Below the pieces are notes generated by a model. It worked only from the letters and a program-made list of their open reading frames with translations, did no database searches and was not told the origin of the DNA. Position numbers and translations under genes: made by a program. Positions 11,190-23,800 of a stretch of 64,000 nucleotides of DNA are shown here, in pieces. Origin of the DNA: Ectobius pallidus (taxonomy: Eukaryota > Arthropoda > Insecta > Blattodea > Ectobiidae). The stretch is taken from the NCBI GenBank assembly GCA_964059195.1, contig CAXKWD010000005.1, forward strand, positions 143,493,686 through 143,557,685, read 5' to 3'. Position 1 is the first letter of the stretch; every line of letters starts with the position of its first letter.

Positions 11190-12090
11190 ACAAGGATATA
11201 AGGATATACAAATGGACATCACTATTTTAAAGTAAAGTAAAATAATAAAAAATATACAAAAAGTAAAATAAATAATAAGTAGAGGTAAGCTTTCACTGAT
11301 AATTTTAGTGATGGCAAACAATCACTAGGAAAGGTGTACATTCCCTAACCATCTATTTTCTCTAAGTTATAACATTATATGCCGGTACTGTAAGTACAAA
11401 AGTATTGTTTCATATAGGTATTATTGATACTATAGTGTGGGATAGGTCAGGTGTATTACATTTAGATGAATATGTACCAGAAAAGAAAGATTTCAGAGGA
11501 CTTTGGAATTACAAAGAAAATCCAATGCTTGCTTGAAATTTGATAACGTAGGTTTAAACTACAATGTCATAATTGCGAAATGAACGAGTTCTCAATTTCT
11601 TCCCCTGGACTGTCTGATATGAGAACAAATAGAGACGCAAATAAGATACAACCCATTTTTCTTCTCTGTCCTATTTCAATGTCATTGTGTTCACCGTGGA
11701 AATTTTACAGTAAATTCAACTTATAAAAGACAATCTGCTTGGTATTAGTCAGCTCGTCATAATGTGCTTCTAGTCATTTAAGAAGAAAGCTTTTGAAGAG
11801 GTGAGTTCATTTGGCCTTAGTACTCTCGGCAATATTATGCTTCCCAAAATCATTATTCGAAGGGAGCTTTCATATAGCCTATTGTGTTGGCAAAAATCTG
11901 TCATTAATAAACAATAGGCCTACAGAATTCTCGTAATTTCTAGGGTAATGTGCGGACTTTTTACTTATTTTGGTGACCAAAAAATAGGGGTGCGTATTTT
12001 TTCCTATCATTGTTCATGTATTTATTTCATATAAGCAATCTTATTTATTTTTATTCTTATTTTTTGCCTAAAACTATAATATGTATGTTT
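11190..12090. other. Intergenic AT-rich DNA, nothing recognised
   Basis: No gene or element end could be supported. Confidence 0.45.
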
Positions 12091-12109
12091 TTTTTTATAT
12101 AATTTTCAA

Positions 12110-12300
12110 AATATAATTTTAGTATGACTGAACTGACCCCGAACACGAGCTATGCTCATGCGGGGCAAATAATACTCTTTTCAAATTGTACTAATTGTGT
12201 TTATATTATTTGTATTTGTAATAATTTTGTATTAATTTGTATTTTCTAATTTGTAATTTGTAATAAACTTGTAATAAACTTGTGTACAGCGATTAGAAAA
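12110..12300 (+). mobile_element. LINE 3' end with type-II hairpin
   Basis: A hairpin at 12137-12165 (CCCCG-AACAC-GAGC-TAT-GCTC-ATG-CGGGG) is followed by an AT-rich tail repeating TAATAAACTTG. The same hairpin architecture, with base-pair changes, lies in the LINE remnants at 38271-38305 (minus strand) and 62496-62524. No coding sequence remains upstream. Confidence 0.6.
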
Positions 12301-12309
12301 AAATGCGGA

Positions 12310-14365
12310 CTTCTATTTTATTTTTATTTTTAAGAGGTCTTGTTAGTTGCGATGCCGTCGTCTCTCAGTTCTTCATCTTCTATAGCTTTCGGGCCTCGAA
12401 ATGCCCTACTGTTACTTTTCGAATTTTGTAGCGTGTCTTTTGTTTTTTCCAATTTATCATCGAATCTAAAATGGCGAATTCTGTTTCTGCTGCACGCTTT
12501 CCGAACTCTTCCGCGAAACGTATCAATTTTAATTTTTACGACGCTATGTAATTATTATTCTACCCTCTCATCTTGAAATTTCAACACAAGTGAACAAAAA
12601 AAATGATAAGAAGCAACTGTAATACCTTGGGTACCACACAAATTTAAAACGCAAGCATCAGTATTTAAGTAAAGGTATCGGAGAATTTCTATGTGAAGCA
12701 GATAGCGAAACAATTCCTACCATGGAATGCGAGAATTGACCTTGGCTAAAACGTTAAAATCCAAAAATTTCTTGCACTTAAAAAAAATGTACTTAAAATA
12801 TTTGTAGCAAATATTCCGAATAATACTTTTTATGGTGCACAAAATACGCGGGGGCGAAAATTACGCAAGCAAATACTGGCATGATATAAATATTTCTTGA
12901 CGGAAAATGCAGCATACAATGAACCTTGTTTATATATGTTGTAGTTGTTAATATTCGAACTCGAACAAGATAATCACATGGACATTGATTTCAATAAGAA
13001 TCTTCGGTCACAGGGAATCTGTGACACTATTTCCAATCACAACTTCATTTTAATCTTAAAAAAATATATATAAATTAATTAAAAATAAGAATTCCAGTGA
13101 TGAATGTTAAAATTTTTCTTATCCATCCCCAAAACTATATACACGGTTATTTTAAAACGACTGCTTACGAAGAAATAACAATCCCATAAGTAGGCCTACT
13201 TATTTTAGGAAAGTAATGTCGCAACACGTTAGTCCTCTGTATTAACAACAAAAATTTTTAACTAGTGATTTGTAATTTAGTAACCTTGCAGCCTATCTTT
13301 TGGAAACAGCTACTTCTTTAGGTCTTGTCGGAAAGCGAAGGCATAGGCTATCAGCAATTTCTGGGTCAATTTTACTTCTATTCCGGATTGTGGGAGAGGG
13401 CAATACAAAACAGTAAGCAGGTGATCGAATATTCTGACACAGAATTTACTGAATTTTCTTTTTGTTTAGCGATAGCCTTAAATGGAGAATTAAAATGGAC
13501 ACCATTTTCGATAATTTATTGCATTGTAGTGCGCCATTTTTTACAACCTTGCTGGAATACTGTTAACAGACCAAACACATAAATTTCCTTCTTGGGTCAA
13601 TTTAAAATTTATTTCAAAATAACCTGCGAAAATATATTGCATTATGTACCGGTACATGTTTTTTTTTAAATGTATTTCTTAACGAAAATGTTTACAGTTT
13701 TTCAATTAATTTCCAATATAAACTGATCTGAGTCTGTTTAGAGCGTAGCTTGTGAAACCACCATTAGAAATGTGCAGGTGGGGGGGGGGGGGAGCGGACC
13801 GACTAAAATATCTAAGTTGCCGATATGAGCCACTGAGCATCCTAGCGGGGAATGTATTGAAATTTGTTCTATAGCCGATAAATTGCTTGAATTGAGAAAT
13901 AATTTCACATAATTTGCATTGCTTGTGAAAACAAACGTTTCCGTTAGATCTCTTACATTTATTTACGTATCACAAGGCTCTGTAATCAGCTACAAGTGTC
14001 GGTCCGCTTTTTTTCCTACCTGTACATTAAATCATTTTTCATAATTAATATTGGTTCGACTGCACATTCATGAATTTTCCTTTAGAAATATACCTGCAAG
14101 AACACAACTCACTCGACGACGGTCAATAATAAAAATGAATAATTCACAAGCTTGCAGTTAGCAGGTGGCCAGACTTCAAAAACACGTAGGCTACAGAAGT
14201 TCCGGCCATAGATTGGAAGTAATATAGAAAATACTCTTGAATTATACAGCTTCTCCAGTTCAGATTTAAATTCACTGTATGCAAAAAGAAGGTTTTCAAA
14301 GACTCTGGAATTACAAAGATAAAATTTCCTTTATGTTTTAATAGTATATGCTTGAAAGTTGATAT
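12310..14365. other. Intergenic DNA, nothing recognised
   Basis: Short reading frames (for example at 12340-12576 and 13325-13582) have no recognisable domain, and I see no matching splice-linked exons. A poly(G) run lies at about 13782-13792. Confidence 0.4.
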
Positions 14366-14370
14366 CACAT

Positions 14371-14705
14371 ATGATAGATGTATGCATATGCGTTCATGCA
14401 CCACAGATTATTATATATGTTAGACATTACATGATAATATTATAGGAGAAAAAAATCATCTGGCACTTGGACTTGAACCCAGGACCTTTTGCGTTCCGTG
14501 CCAATGGTCTCAACAACTGAGCTACGCCAGAGTTCAATTCACAGCGCCAGATAAAACCTCTCTCCTATGACTGATTGCCCTTAATGGTCTACCTCACTGA
14601 CAGACAAGTTATGTCATATGGAGATTTCTCCTATAATATTATCATGTAATGTCTAACAGAGACAATAATCTGTGGTGCATGAATGCATATGCATATATCT
14701 ATCAT
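14371..14705. mobile_element. Inverted-repeat unit enclosing a tRNA-derived SINE head
   Basis: Arms of about 81 bp (14371-14451 and 14625-14705) are near-perfect inverted copies. Between them is a minus-strand tRNA-derived segment (about 14459-14532) with A box TAGCTCAGTTG and B box GGTTCAAGTCC on the minus strand, plus a SINE body to about 14622. The same arrangement recurs at 59243-59555. Confidence 0.75.
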
Positions 14706-14744
14706 GAATGTTACTGTACAATAACAGTGGAAACCCGATCACAA

Positions 14745-14950
14745 AATCACTAATTAGTGTGCCTCACAGTACTGCATATGATATAACTTGTCTGTCAGTG
14801 AGGTAGACCATCAAGGGCTATCAGTCATAGGAGAGAGGTTCTATCTGGGGCTGTGAATTGAACTCTGGCGTAGCTCAGTTGGTAAGAGCATTGGCACGGA
14901 TAGCCAAAGGTCCTGGGTTCAAGTGCCAGATGAATTTTTCTCATGTAATA
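14745..14950 (+). mobile_element. tRNA-derived SINE, opposite orientation to its neighbour
   Basis: The same body and tRNA-like head (TGGCGTAGCTCAGTTGGTAA, then GGTCCTGGGTTCAAG) as the unit just to the left, but on the + strand. The two form a larger imperfect palindrome at 14459-14950. Confidence 0.75.
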
Positions 14951-15414
14951 TTATCAATATTATGATATCTCGCAACAAAATCTGGTAGTAAGCATCAGCA
15001 AAGTACAATCCCATAATTAAGAAATGGATGTGTTCTTCTAATTTCCTTAACTCTCGACTGATACGAAAACAAATAGAGAGGCAAATAAGATGAAGCACAC
15101 TTTTGCATCATTGTACTAATTCAATGCCATGGAGTTTGCGTGCGAGGTTTTGCAGTATCTTACCTTATAATTGAATACCGCCTGTTTTTTCTCGGTTAGC
15201 TAAATTGTGCTTCTGGTCATTTTCTGAGAAGGATTTGAAAAGCGGTGTGAACATCTCAAACGTTAAGGGGGGACATACAGATTTGGATGCTGGGAAATAG
15301 CTGAAATCGATTTCTTTTCTCAGCAACTAATTTCACCTTTCACCTTGTAAACTGATATGTCCTTTACTGACTAAAGTACATATTATTTTCAGAATTAATT
15401 AACTGGTTATAGTT

Positions 15415-15492
15415 TCTTTCTTTCTATCTTTCTTTCTTTGTCGTAGTTTTACCTCCCCCTTTTAGGATTTAAGCGACCCAAGCCGCCCGAAG
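15415..15492 (-). mobile_element. Retroelement 3' tail with (GAAA)n, copy 1
   Basis: On the minus strand: CGGGCGGCTTGGGTCGCTTA, then AAAAGGGGGAGGTAAAACTA and a GAAA-rich tail. The same block is at 24249-24327 on the + strand, in an intron of P450-2. This is a 3'-end-only copy; the source family is unknown. Confidence 0.6.
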
Positions 15493-15499
15493 TTTAAAT

Positions 15500-16230
15500 A
15501 AAATTATGGTTTCTTTTAGCTCAGAATAAAGTTGTCGTGACGTAGAATCAAGTGAACGAAAATGTAATGTCAGACGACCTAAACAGTTAATGAATACCAT
15601 TATAGACATAATGCACTAATTTAGTATTGAGTGGCCAATAAATTTATAAACCATTAAAAGCCTGACCTTTTCTCTTTAAAGTAAATACGTAGGTCTAATG
15701 TACATTAACGATGAGTACTGCGACTCTATTCTTCATACACTTGTTATCAATTATACAGAAATAGAAAAAAAACTTCCTTTTTCTGCACAATAGTGGCCTT
15801 GTTAAGAAAGAAGGTCACATGTATCAGTCGGCGGAAGGAATCCGTACGAGTTGGTACAAACGAAGTGTGTACATATTGACATCAGGTAAGAGATTAACTG
15901 TTTTGAATGCGAAAATACGTCTTTTAGCTAGAATATGCTTTGTTCAAGTCCGAATGAAAAGTGAAAGCGTATGGATATCTAGGATAAATGACGATAATCT
16001 TTACATATTAGTATACCTGGGAAAAGAAAAAGTAATGACGGTACATATTATGTTATGGGCTATGTTATAATACTAGAGGCCTACATATAAAATCTGCCCT
16101 AAGAAATGCACTAATTATACTTTGCAAGATAATAAATCCACAGCATTCGGTTTGTTTAACTTATGGAAAGTAGACTTCTACATGTTAAATGTTACATGTT
16201 TATGTTAGGCATAAAATTAGAAAGGAGTTT
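15500..16230. other. Intergenic AT-rich DNA, nothing recognised
   Basis: No supported gene. The reading frame at 15819-16070 has no recognisable domain. Confidence 0.4.
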
Positions 16231-16237
16231 TATATAA

Positions 16238-16396
16238 TACGAGGGCCGTCCACAAAGTCAGTTTCCCTGGGGCCGTTTACAGAAACAAAACCCAGTTTCG
16301 TGGAAATATTTATTGCAGCAGATACAGCAAGTGTTCAGCTATTTTTCAACATATTCGCCATCGGAATTGAGACATTTGTCATACCGTGAAACCAAC
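16238..16396 (-). mobile_element. Mariner fragment, C-terminus and terminal repeat
   Basis: The minus strand reads a mariner transposase C-terminus (RYDKCLNSDGEYVEK followed by a stop), and the outer end TACGAGGGCCGTCCACAAAG is the terminal inverted repeat. Everything upstream in the transposase is missing. This copy is dead. Confidence 0.75.
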
Positions 16397-16439
16397 TTAT
16401 GAACATGCATTGTTGGCTTGTGTAAAATGAAAAGACTTG

Positions 16440-16784
16440 AAAAGACAGGCGTTAGATGTTTTGCTACGCGGTGTCAGTAGACTCCCAAAAACGCACGTAA
16501 CTGAGTATGGAGTATTGGAGTATTTGAACTCGAAAATGAAAACAGGTAGCCTACAATTAGAAACTTCCTTACTGGTTTAAAAAATAGTTGCCTGCAGTCT
16601 GTACTGTATTATGAGTGGTTCGTATTATTTTATGTATAAATAGTTTTTAATTCTGTTTTTGTCGTGTATTATCTTATGTATGAATAAATAACATTCATTT
16701 GATTATTTCGGCTATTGTTATCAATTGGTTAACATTATCAGATTAGTTGCATCCCGAAGTGATCACAATAAGCGGCTTGCACTG
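16440..16784. mobile_element. Pogo/Tigger-like MITE, 3' part
   Basis: It matches the right two-thirds of 40556-41017 (ctacgcggt, actgagtatggag, ttcggctaytgttatcaat) and ends AAGCGGCTTGCACTG next to TA. The left end is missing; the copy abuts the mariner fragment. Confidence 0.75.
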
Positions 16785-16799
16785 TATTATTATTAGCAT

Positions 16800-17865
16800 A
16801 TGTATCACCCACAACATTAGAGATACAACTACAGAGTGATTCGAGTAATGCCGCTGAGCCAGCTAGCCGTACAAAAAGGTGGAATTGGTGCGTAAGAAGA
16901 ACGGACCTCGGAAAGACTCGAAGTAAGTACTTTCACCGAACAAATTCTGAGTCCAAACTTACGTGACCAATTAACCCAGCACCATATGCCATCACACTTA
17001 AAATAACGCCTATTTTTAGCAGGGAGTAGAATCATCCATACCGCAGAAAACTGGGGAAAAAGCTCCTGGGTCTAAAGCTGTATAATCTATTATTAAAGAA
17101 TAAAGTTAACCACGTTTAAAATCTTAAAAGTGCCTAAGTAAATTTTCTCCTTCTGTTGTCCTAGTGCTAATCGTGTGCAGCTGAATGACATTCATACGAG
17201 CTTGGAGCTATTCTACTGAATATAACATGGTATGTTAAAATTGTAGCATGCAAAAGTATATTATTAGGCTATCAGCTGAACGATAATAAAGGAGAAAAAG
17301 AATGATTATCGTTAGTAGGCTCTCTGTTTCAAGGGCAGCTAGTCCAAGGGGGGGGGGACATTAGAGTCAGTTGGGATTTATACATCGCAGTCTCGTAATA
17401 GCTTTAGATCCCGAAGGGTTACAACAATTTGATAAATTATTCTCTTCGGGCCTGCGTTGTTGTTATTTTATTAGCTTGAGACGAAAGTTTGCAAATGACA
17501 CCTTAAGATTCAGCAACGTTATGCGAGATTTGGAAACTGCTGTCAAGAGTCTAGAGTTACTGTGATAAAGGAGTGAAGTGATACTATACCTGACATATTA
17601 TTTAAAAGTAAGTACTTGTAGTTAATTTATTTTGCACAGGAATAAAAACAAATTGTAACGTGGAATGAACGTATTCGATGTTTACGCGAGGGTACTGTAT
17701 GTAACACAAACTGAAATATGGTAGCCCTACTTGCTCTTACTAAATAATGTAGATAAGTGTTGAGCGGTGAAAACTTTTGAAATTCTTGCTGTGTGAAGCT
17801 GTGGATAATTTCAAGTGCTAGAAAATTTTTAAATGGAAGCTATGAAATCTCAGAATAGCATGGCT
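16800..17865. other. Intergenic DNA, nothing recognised
   Basis: A poly(G) run lies at about 17349-17357. Reading frames at 16829-17035 and 17371-17565 show no familiar domain. Confidence 0.4.
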
Positions 17866-17872
17866 GCGAAAT

Positions 17873-18170
17873 TTAAATCTAGAGGTCGCGGATTCACATC
17901 TCGGAGCAGACAGCATAGTCAGGAAAGTGCGAGTGGGGCCCACCGAGGAGTCTGAGTGCACTCCCCGAATTTTTTTGTTTGTTTGTAAAATTAAGCCTCA
18001 AATTTCATTGTTAAGAAATTAAAATCTAGAGGTCGCGGGTTCGTATCTCAGGGCCGACAACCTGAATAAGCCAGAGAAATAGCCAGGTTTTGGGTACGGG
18101 AGGGACTCACCTGAGTGTCTGAGTGATAACCCTGAATTTATTTTGTAAAATTAAGCCTTAAAATTTCTAT
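17873..18170 (+). mobile_element. Two tandem SINE-like fragments
   Basis: Two direct copies about 147 bp apart each contain ATCTAGAGGTCGCGG followed by a B-box-like gttcgtatctc or attcacatctc, and both end TTTGTAAAATTAAGCCT. The tRNA A-box side is not recognisable. Confidence 0.6.
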
Positions 18171-18479
18171 TCAACGTCTTTTTTCTGTTACAAAGTAAAA
18201 CTCCTTTTTTGTAAGCACGTACCACATATTTCACTGTTCCAAAATAATAACATTAAAAAGAGAAATTGAAATTAAATTTGAAGGCTAAATTTTACAACAG
18301 ATAATAAATACTGTCTGTTTAATATAAAATGATTTAAGAGCAATAAAACATTATTTAAGAATAATAAATAAGAAGTACATTTTAATTCAGTGAAATCAAA
18401 AGATGATACACATTTATGCAATACTATACATTTAGCTTAAGTAATACTTTATATAAAAGTGATGTATTCGTAGTAACTA

Positions 18480-18514
<35 letters not shown>
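18480..18514. repeat. (TAA)n microsatellite
   Basis: About eleven perfect TAA/ATA triplets. Confidence 0.9.
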
Positions 18515-18516
<2 letters not shown>

Positions 18517-18885
18517 TTACTGTATGAATTACAATATAAAATGTTTACAAAGGTGAATTCGAACACGGTCCGAAAAAGCAAAGTTCTCATTAGTACAATC
18601 AATACTTACATAACAATGTAATGGTTCCTTTACGTTTCAAGTTGTTGCAAACCTCTAAACTGATAAAGCTGAAATTTGCATGAACATTGTTTTTATACTC
18701 GGAAAGAACATAGGACTACAGTCCTCTACAAATATTTCACCATTTCAGTTTTAATGGATTTTGGTAATAACCGGTATTTTCCTTACACATATTTACATTA
18801 CTACTGCCAGCCGGTGTCAAATCGATCGCTCTTTATTTTTTCCCATAAATAACAAAACTTCCATTAAAAAGTTTAGTATGTATTT

Positions 18886-19391
18886 GGCCCCTGAAGGGGG
18901 AAGGCGGGTTGGGACCACCCTAAGCACTTCTGCCTTGCGGCTCATTGTTCCAACCTCCGGAATGGAATTATTTGCAAGCCCAACGGTCCCTCGACAACAG
19001 ACCCCACCGCGAGCCCCAAGGAACTCCCTTACATCCAACAGATACCTCTACCATGCCACGTGTGCCGCTGCCTCGGTACCTCTTATAGAACCCCCAGGTT
19101 GGCAGCACACCAGCCAGCAACTTCAGGACCACAAGCGACGGGGAGGACGGGAGAGGCCCAGAGCAGGTGCTGGAAACCGGGAAAGGAAACGGGAATATTA
19201 TGAGGGGGAGTTTGAGGATGAAATGGAGAGTGTTGGTGGAATGAGAGGGGGAAACGGGAGGATCCCCGAGAAAAACCCCCAAAGGTCACGGCTTCGTCCA
19301 CCACGAATGACACGCCCGCCAGGCCCGGGGATTGAACCCGGGACCGCTAGCATGCCAGGCCCATGCACTAAGCATGAGCCACCGCGACGGA
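18886..19391 (-). mobile_element. GC-rich ~500-bp tRNA-headed retroelement
   Basis: A sharply GC-rich island in AT-rich DNA. On the minus strand it begins with a tRNA-like head (CCGTCGCGGTGGCTCATGCT, then B box CGGGTTCAATCCCCG) and continues through an about 400-bp body. The + strand happens to stay open for 250 codons (18761-19513), but that frame crosses the element edges and has low-complexity, arginine-rich content, so I do not call it a protein. Confidence 0.6.
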
Positions 19392-19959
19392 AAAGTGTAG
19401 TAATATTTCTACAGAATCTAGAAAAGTCCGATCAGTGTTATCTGTGCGACAAAATTAATCGAATCAAGCCCGGCTGCAGAGATTGCAAGACATGTTGCCA
19501 AGCGATTTTGTGAGACGCCGAAAGAACGTCAGGCATTGGATGCAGCAAATCTCTCAGCGTCTTTCACAAACTGTCGAGAAACACCAGGCTACTTACACTT
19601 TACACGAATTGGCAGCTTTATAAAAAATGACTGTAATGGTTTTGTTAAATTTTGTACACGAAGTGCTTAGGCTATGCCAAAAGCTGAAGCTTTTGTTTGA
19701 AACTTTTTCGCAGAAAATCAGGAAATATATTTATGAACTGGTTGTCGTTCGCATAGCTCAGGCTTTAAGACTTCCGTGCTGAATAGTACCCCTTTGCATG
19801 AAAGTGAGACAACTGAAAACGCATTCCCTGGAATAGGTTCATTATATTAAATCACTGTGTAAAGAGAGATTTATATTGCCCACACTTAAGGTAGTGAAAG
19901 TTATGAGATTGTAACACAGTAGAAGTTTGTGCATTGCATTTTGCATATGGTATTGTATT

Positions 19960-20236
19960 GTAAAGTAACAGGCCATGGAAAACCAGAGGGTTCCAGGAGG
20001 TTGAGGCTCCCAGATTTAAGACATTCGGGTAGTGAAGATGGTAAGGTTGTCAACCTTACACACCGGCCGCCTTTACCCCCAGGATTGCTGATACTCATTT
20101 CTGCTAGAGGCTGAATCGACCCCAGGGTCATAGTGCCACTAGAATGATTGGACCAATTAGAAAACTCCAAAGACCTCATCGGGGATCGAACCCGGTACGT
20201 AGCGCAGCGCCTAAACCACTGTGCTACGGCGTACAA
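19960..20236 (-). mobile_element. tRNA-derived SINE, family with GCCGTAGC head, copy 1
   Basis: The minus strand begins GTACGCCGTAGCACAGTGG (A box) and has B box CGGGTTCGATCCCCG, then an about 200-bp body containing ggcggccggtgt. A second copy is at 57676-57956. Confidence 0.8.
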
Positions 20237-20239
20237 ATG

Positions 20240-20740
20240 TCAAATTAACATAGAAAAATAACTGTATTTTACCTGCCAAGATTTAGAGAAGCATTTCTTG
20301 AAGTTTTTATTGTATTCAAATATTGAAAATGTTCATTATCTATTATTTGGTAAGCTTAAATTTCTACTAAGCAATGATGAAACAACATGTTGACTTACGT
20401 ATTATGGCACTCATGGCATTGACATACTACCATGTATTATGTAAAAAAGACTGTTCCACCGACCTGTTTCATTTGTACGGAGATGTGCTGCATGAAAAAA
20501 CAGGCAAGTCATCCAACTACATGCCCCGCCTGCCTCTGAAGGTTAAGAATGTGACTTGTTTTCGGACAGGGACATGGGCTCGAATCACACAGGTTCCAAA
20601 TTATCTGGAGGGTCAGCTATCGGAGATTTCTCTTAGATCAGTGTTCACCAAGGCTATTTATTATTTTTTTATCCTGGTTTGGAGCCAAATCGTTGATTTC
20701 ATGTTTTATCCATAGCATATGTAGGGATTAGCACAATAGA
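20240..20740. other. Upstream region of P450-2, nothing coding recognised
   Basis: A reading frame at 20374-20715 has no recognisable domain. Any 5' UTR exon or promoter of P450-2 could lie here but cannot be fixed from sequence. Confidence 0.4.
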
Positions 20741-20742
20741 CT

Positions 20743-20770
20743 GATAAATTAATTTATCGCAGTGCGATAA
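20743..20770. promoter_or_regulatory. Two overlapping palindromes ~95-120 bp upstream of the P450-2 start
   Basis: GATAAATTAATTTATC (20743-20758) is a perfect 16-bp palindrome and overlaps TTATCGCAGTGCGATAA (20754-20770), a palindrome with a single central base. They could be dimeric transcription-factor sites in the P450-2 promoter. That role is inference from position and symmetry only. Confidence 0.35.
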
Positions 20771-20861
20771 GGAGCTTTACACGGGCCTTTATCTGACTAA
20801 TAAAAATATACAAGTTTAGAATAAATAAATGTAAAGTTGTATTTGTTCTAGATTCCTCAAC

Positions 20862-23800
20862 ATGAACTTCCATCCAGCCGAACTGTGGTGGATGTTGCCA
20901 GCTGTGACTGCAGTTATAGCTGTTGTGACATACGTATATTTAACCTGGACACATAACTATTGGGCCAAGAGAGGAGTTCCGTACCTAAAGCCTAAACTCT
21001 TCTATGGATCACTCAAAGATAATTTAGTTGGCAAGAAAACCCTGGGACAATGTTACCAAGACTGTTACAGGTAGGTGTGATAATATTTCTGAATTAATTT
21101 GCAGAACTCTCTGTCTATGCAGCAGGGCATAGCTTGTACTAGTTTCTGTGTAGTCATTTGCCTTCTTCTTTCACTTATTAAAGCATAGGGTCAGTTCAAT
21201 TCCCCATTATCTTACTAGACCACTGCCTTTTCATGAACGCTTTTGGGGGTGGTGATTACCCGGCCTCCTTGAGGAGAGAGAAAGCACACCATGAGATTGG
21301 CTGTAATGTGACCACAATTTAACAGGAGACAACTATTTAGTAATAGGAATAAGACGAAGATGAAAATAATGGTAAATGACTGGTGGAATTGGAATACTGG
21401 AGTAAATAGAGAGCGAACAGCTTGGAATAAAATATAAAAATTACATTTTACAGTATTCAGTTTCTCTTGAATTATAATCTTACTATGCTTCTTAAGTTAA
21501 TGAAATATTATATGAAAACAGTATCCAATAATTTTAAATCCAATTTTTAATTGTTTTTTGTATGTTTCAGAGAACTCAGTGGACACAAATTTGGAGGCAT
21601 ATTCAAATTCCGTCAGCCAGTCTTGCTACTAAGAGATCCTGATATCATGAAAGACGTTCTCGTTAAAGAGTTTTCTAGTTTCCAAGATAACGATTTCCAT
21701 TCGAATGTTAATATAGATCCTTTGTTTGGAAGAAACCCTTTCGTGTTAAGAGGAGATGTGTGAGTATAACCTAATTATTGGATAGTTCAAGAATAAAAAT
21801 CGTAACCAATGTAAAATACAGTTAATATAATTTTTAAATTACTGCCTAGTTAGTATTACTTTATGTTAAAGGTTCTCATTTCATACATTAATTGCAGTAA
21901 GAATAAAATCAGGTAAACTGATATAACAAAGTGCCAGAATGCTATTGTTTAATCAGTGATAATAGCAATTATGATAGCCTATGAAGAAAATAATATATTT
22001 TTGTAATCTACCTCAGAGTTAAGCTCTAGATCGATTCACTAAGCCGCGGAAGAACAAAGGTCTAAAATTGTATACTTAACCTTAATTAAAACTGGTATAC
22101 AATGATATAAGCAATTCTTTAAAAAATGTCAACATTTCACAAAATGCACTGGCAAAGAACGTACATAATGTACATAGGCCTAATTATTTCATAGTAATGC
22201 ACCTTCTGTATATAACAGTATTCATATAAGTACTTTCTTCAACTTGATCAACGAAATAAACAAACATCTGACTGCATTGGAGTCAAGGCCCTCAATGATT
22301 AAGCAACGCGGCGTTTTAGTATAGTCATCATTTCCCATTTAAAAAGCATGTGACCTTTAATTAGTCGATACTCCGATACCAGTCAACCGATCAAGTTCAA
22401 AATAATTAGGCTTCTTTTATGGACATTATAAATGCGTATACCAAGTTTCATGAAAATCCGATAAAGAGTATTTGAGTTATCGCGCGTACAGATACACGGA
22501 CGGACAGACGGACATACATTTTCCCATTCGCCACACAATCTCAGTACGTAGGCCTACCATTCTGGCATTTAATAATTTTAGGTAGATTTTCGAAGAAAAA
22601 TCTACCTATTGCAATGGATACCACTTTATGATTTTCGAAAAATTCTTTCATATCTTTACGTTTCATGCTCCCCTAAGTACGAAACCACCGCCCGTTCAAA
22701 AAAAAATTTTGTGATATTTATATATATATATATATATATCTTTACACGATAGCGGCCGTAATTTTGAAGATATTCGAACCAAATTTTATTATGTTATTTC
22801 TAGGCCCAATAGTTCGGACAAGTTCGTTAATGGGCAAAATTGGCCCAAGGGGGTGGTCGGGGGAGGGGGTTGAAATTTTAAAACATTTATATCTCGGCCC
22901 CTATGAAGTATAGAGGGAAACTTTGTTTGAATAAATTAGAGTACTCCCTATGGAGTTCACAGTGACACCAACAATTCGGGGGTTCGAGTGAGGGTGGGGG
23001 TGGGGGTGGGGGTGGGGGATGAAAATTCGAAACTTTTGAAACCACGTCTTGTGGGGTATCGTTGAAAAGCTCTTGATGATTACTCTACAAATCAATAAAT
23101 AGTTTCTTGATAGCTCTCATATGACGCGAGATTTTAATGTTTGAAAATAATAACACTTAAAAGAATTATTATAATATCATAATTTTGTCTTGTTTAGCGG
23201 CTTTGCTAATTTTATTCATTGCTGATCTTGCGCACGGCCTCCCAGAATATTATATCCTATTCTTGTTGTCAAAACAAATGATTGTAGGCTCTTCCTCTTT
23301 ACCGAATTCAGTTCTTATTACTGGCTACTGCAGGTTTACCATGCCAAGGCTAAAGAAAAAGAGTGCTATGCAGGGACAATAAATTAAACCAAAGGCACTT
23401 CGAAATCTACCTCCGCCTGTAGGCCTGCCTAAAGGGATTTTTTAATTGATATGGTTATGAACGCGAGCGTAATATGGATATCTCCTGATTACCGTTGAAA
23501 TCCGAAATACTCATCATATAATTTTTGCCTATGTTGTTGCATATACGATTTACATGATTAGGCCTATGTCAAACAGTGAGTCCAACATTAGAATTGATGG
23601 AGCACATTTTTTTCGGGGTTTGCTACTTTGTCCTGTTCTCAGTCCATTAGGCTATTTTTTTACAGTGCTGATTATCTTATCCGCACATACTGTCTATGTT
23701 TTCTACTTTGTAACTAGATAAGTTATTTTTATTATTCTCTGCAGTAGTAAAATATGGAACAAGAGAAATAAAATAATAACGTAAAACGGTAATAATAAGA

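Noticed and set aside
18761..19513. A 250-codon open frame on the + strand
   Set aside because: It spans a GC-rich retroelement inserted in the opposite orientation, runs over both of its edges, and encodes no recognisable domain; the openness follows from base composition.
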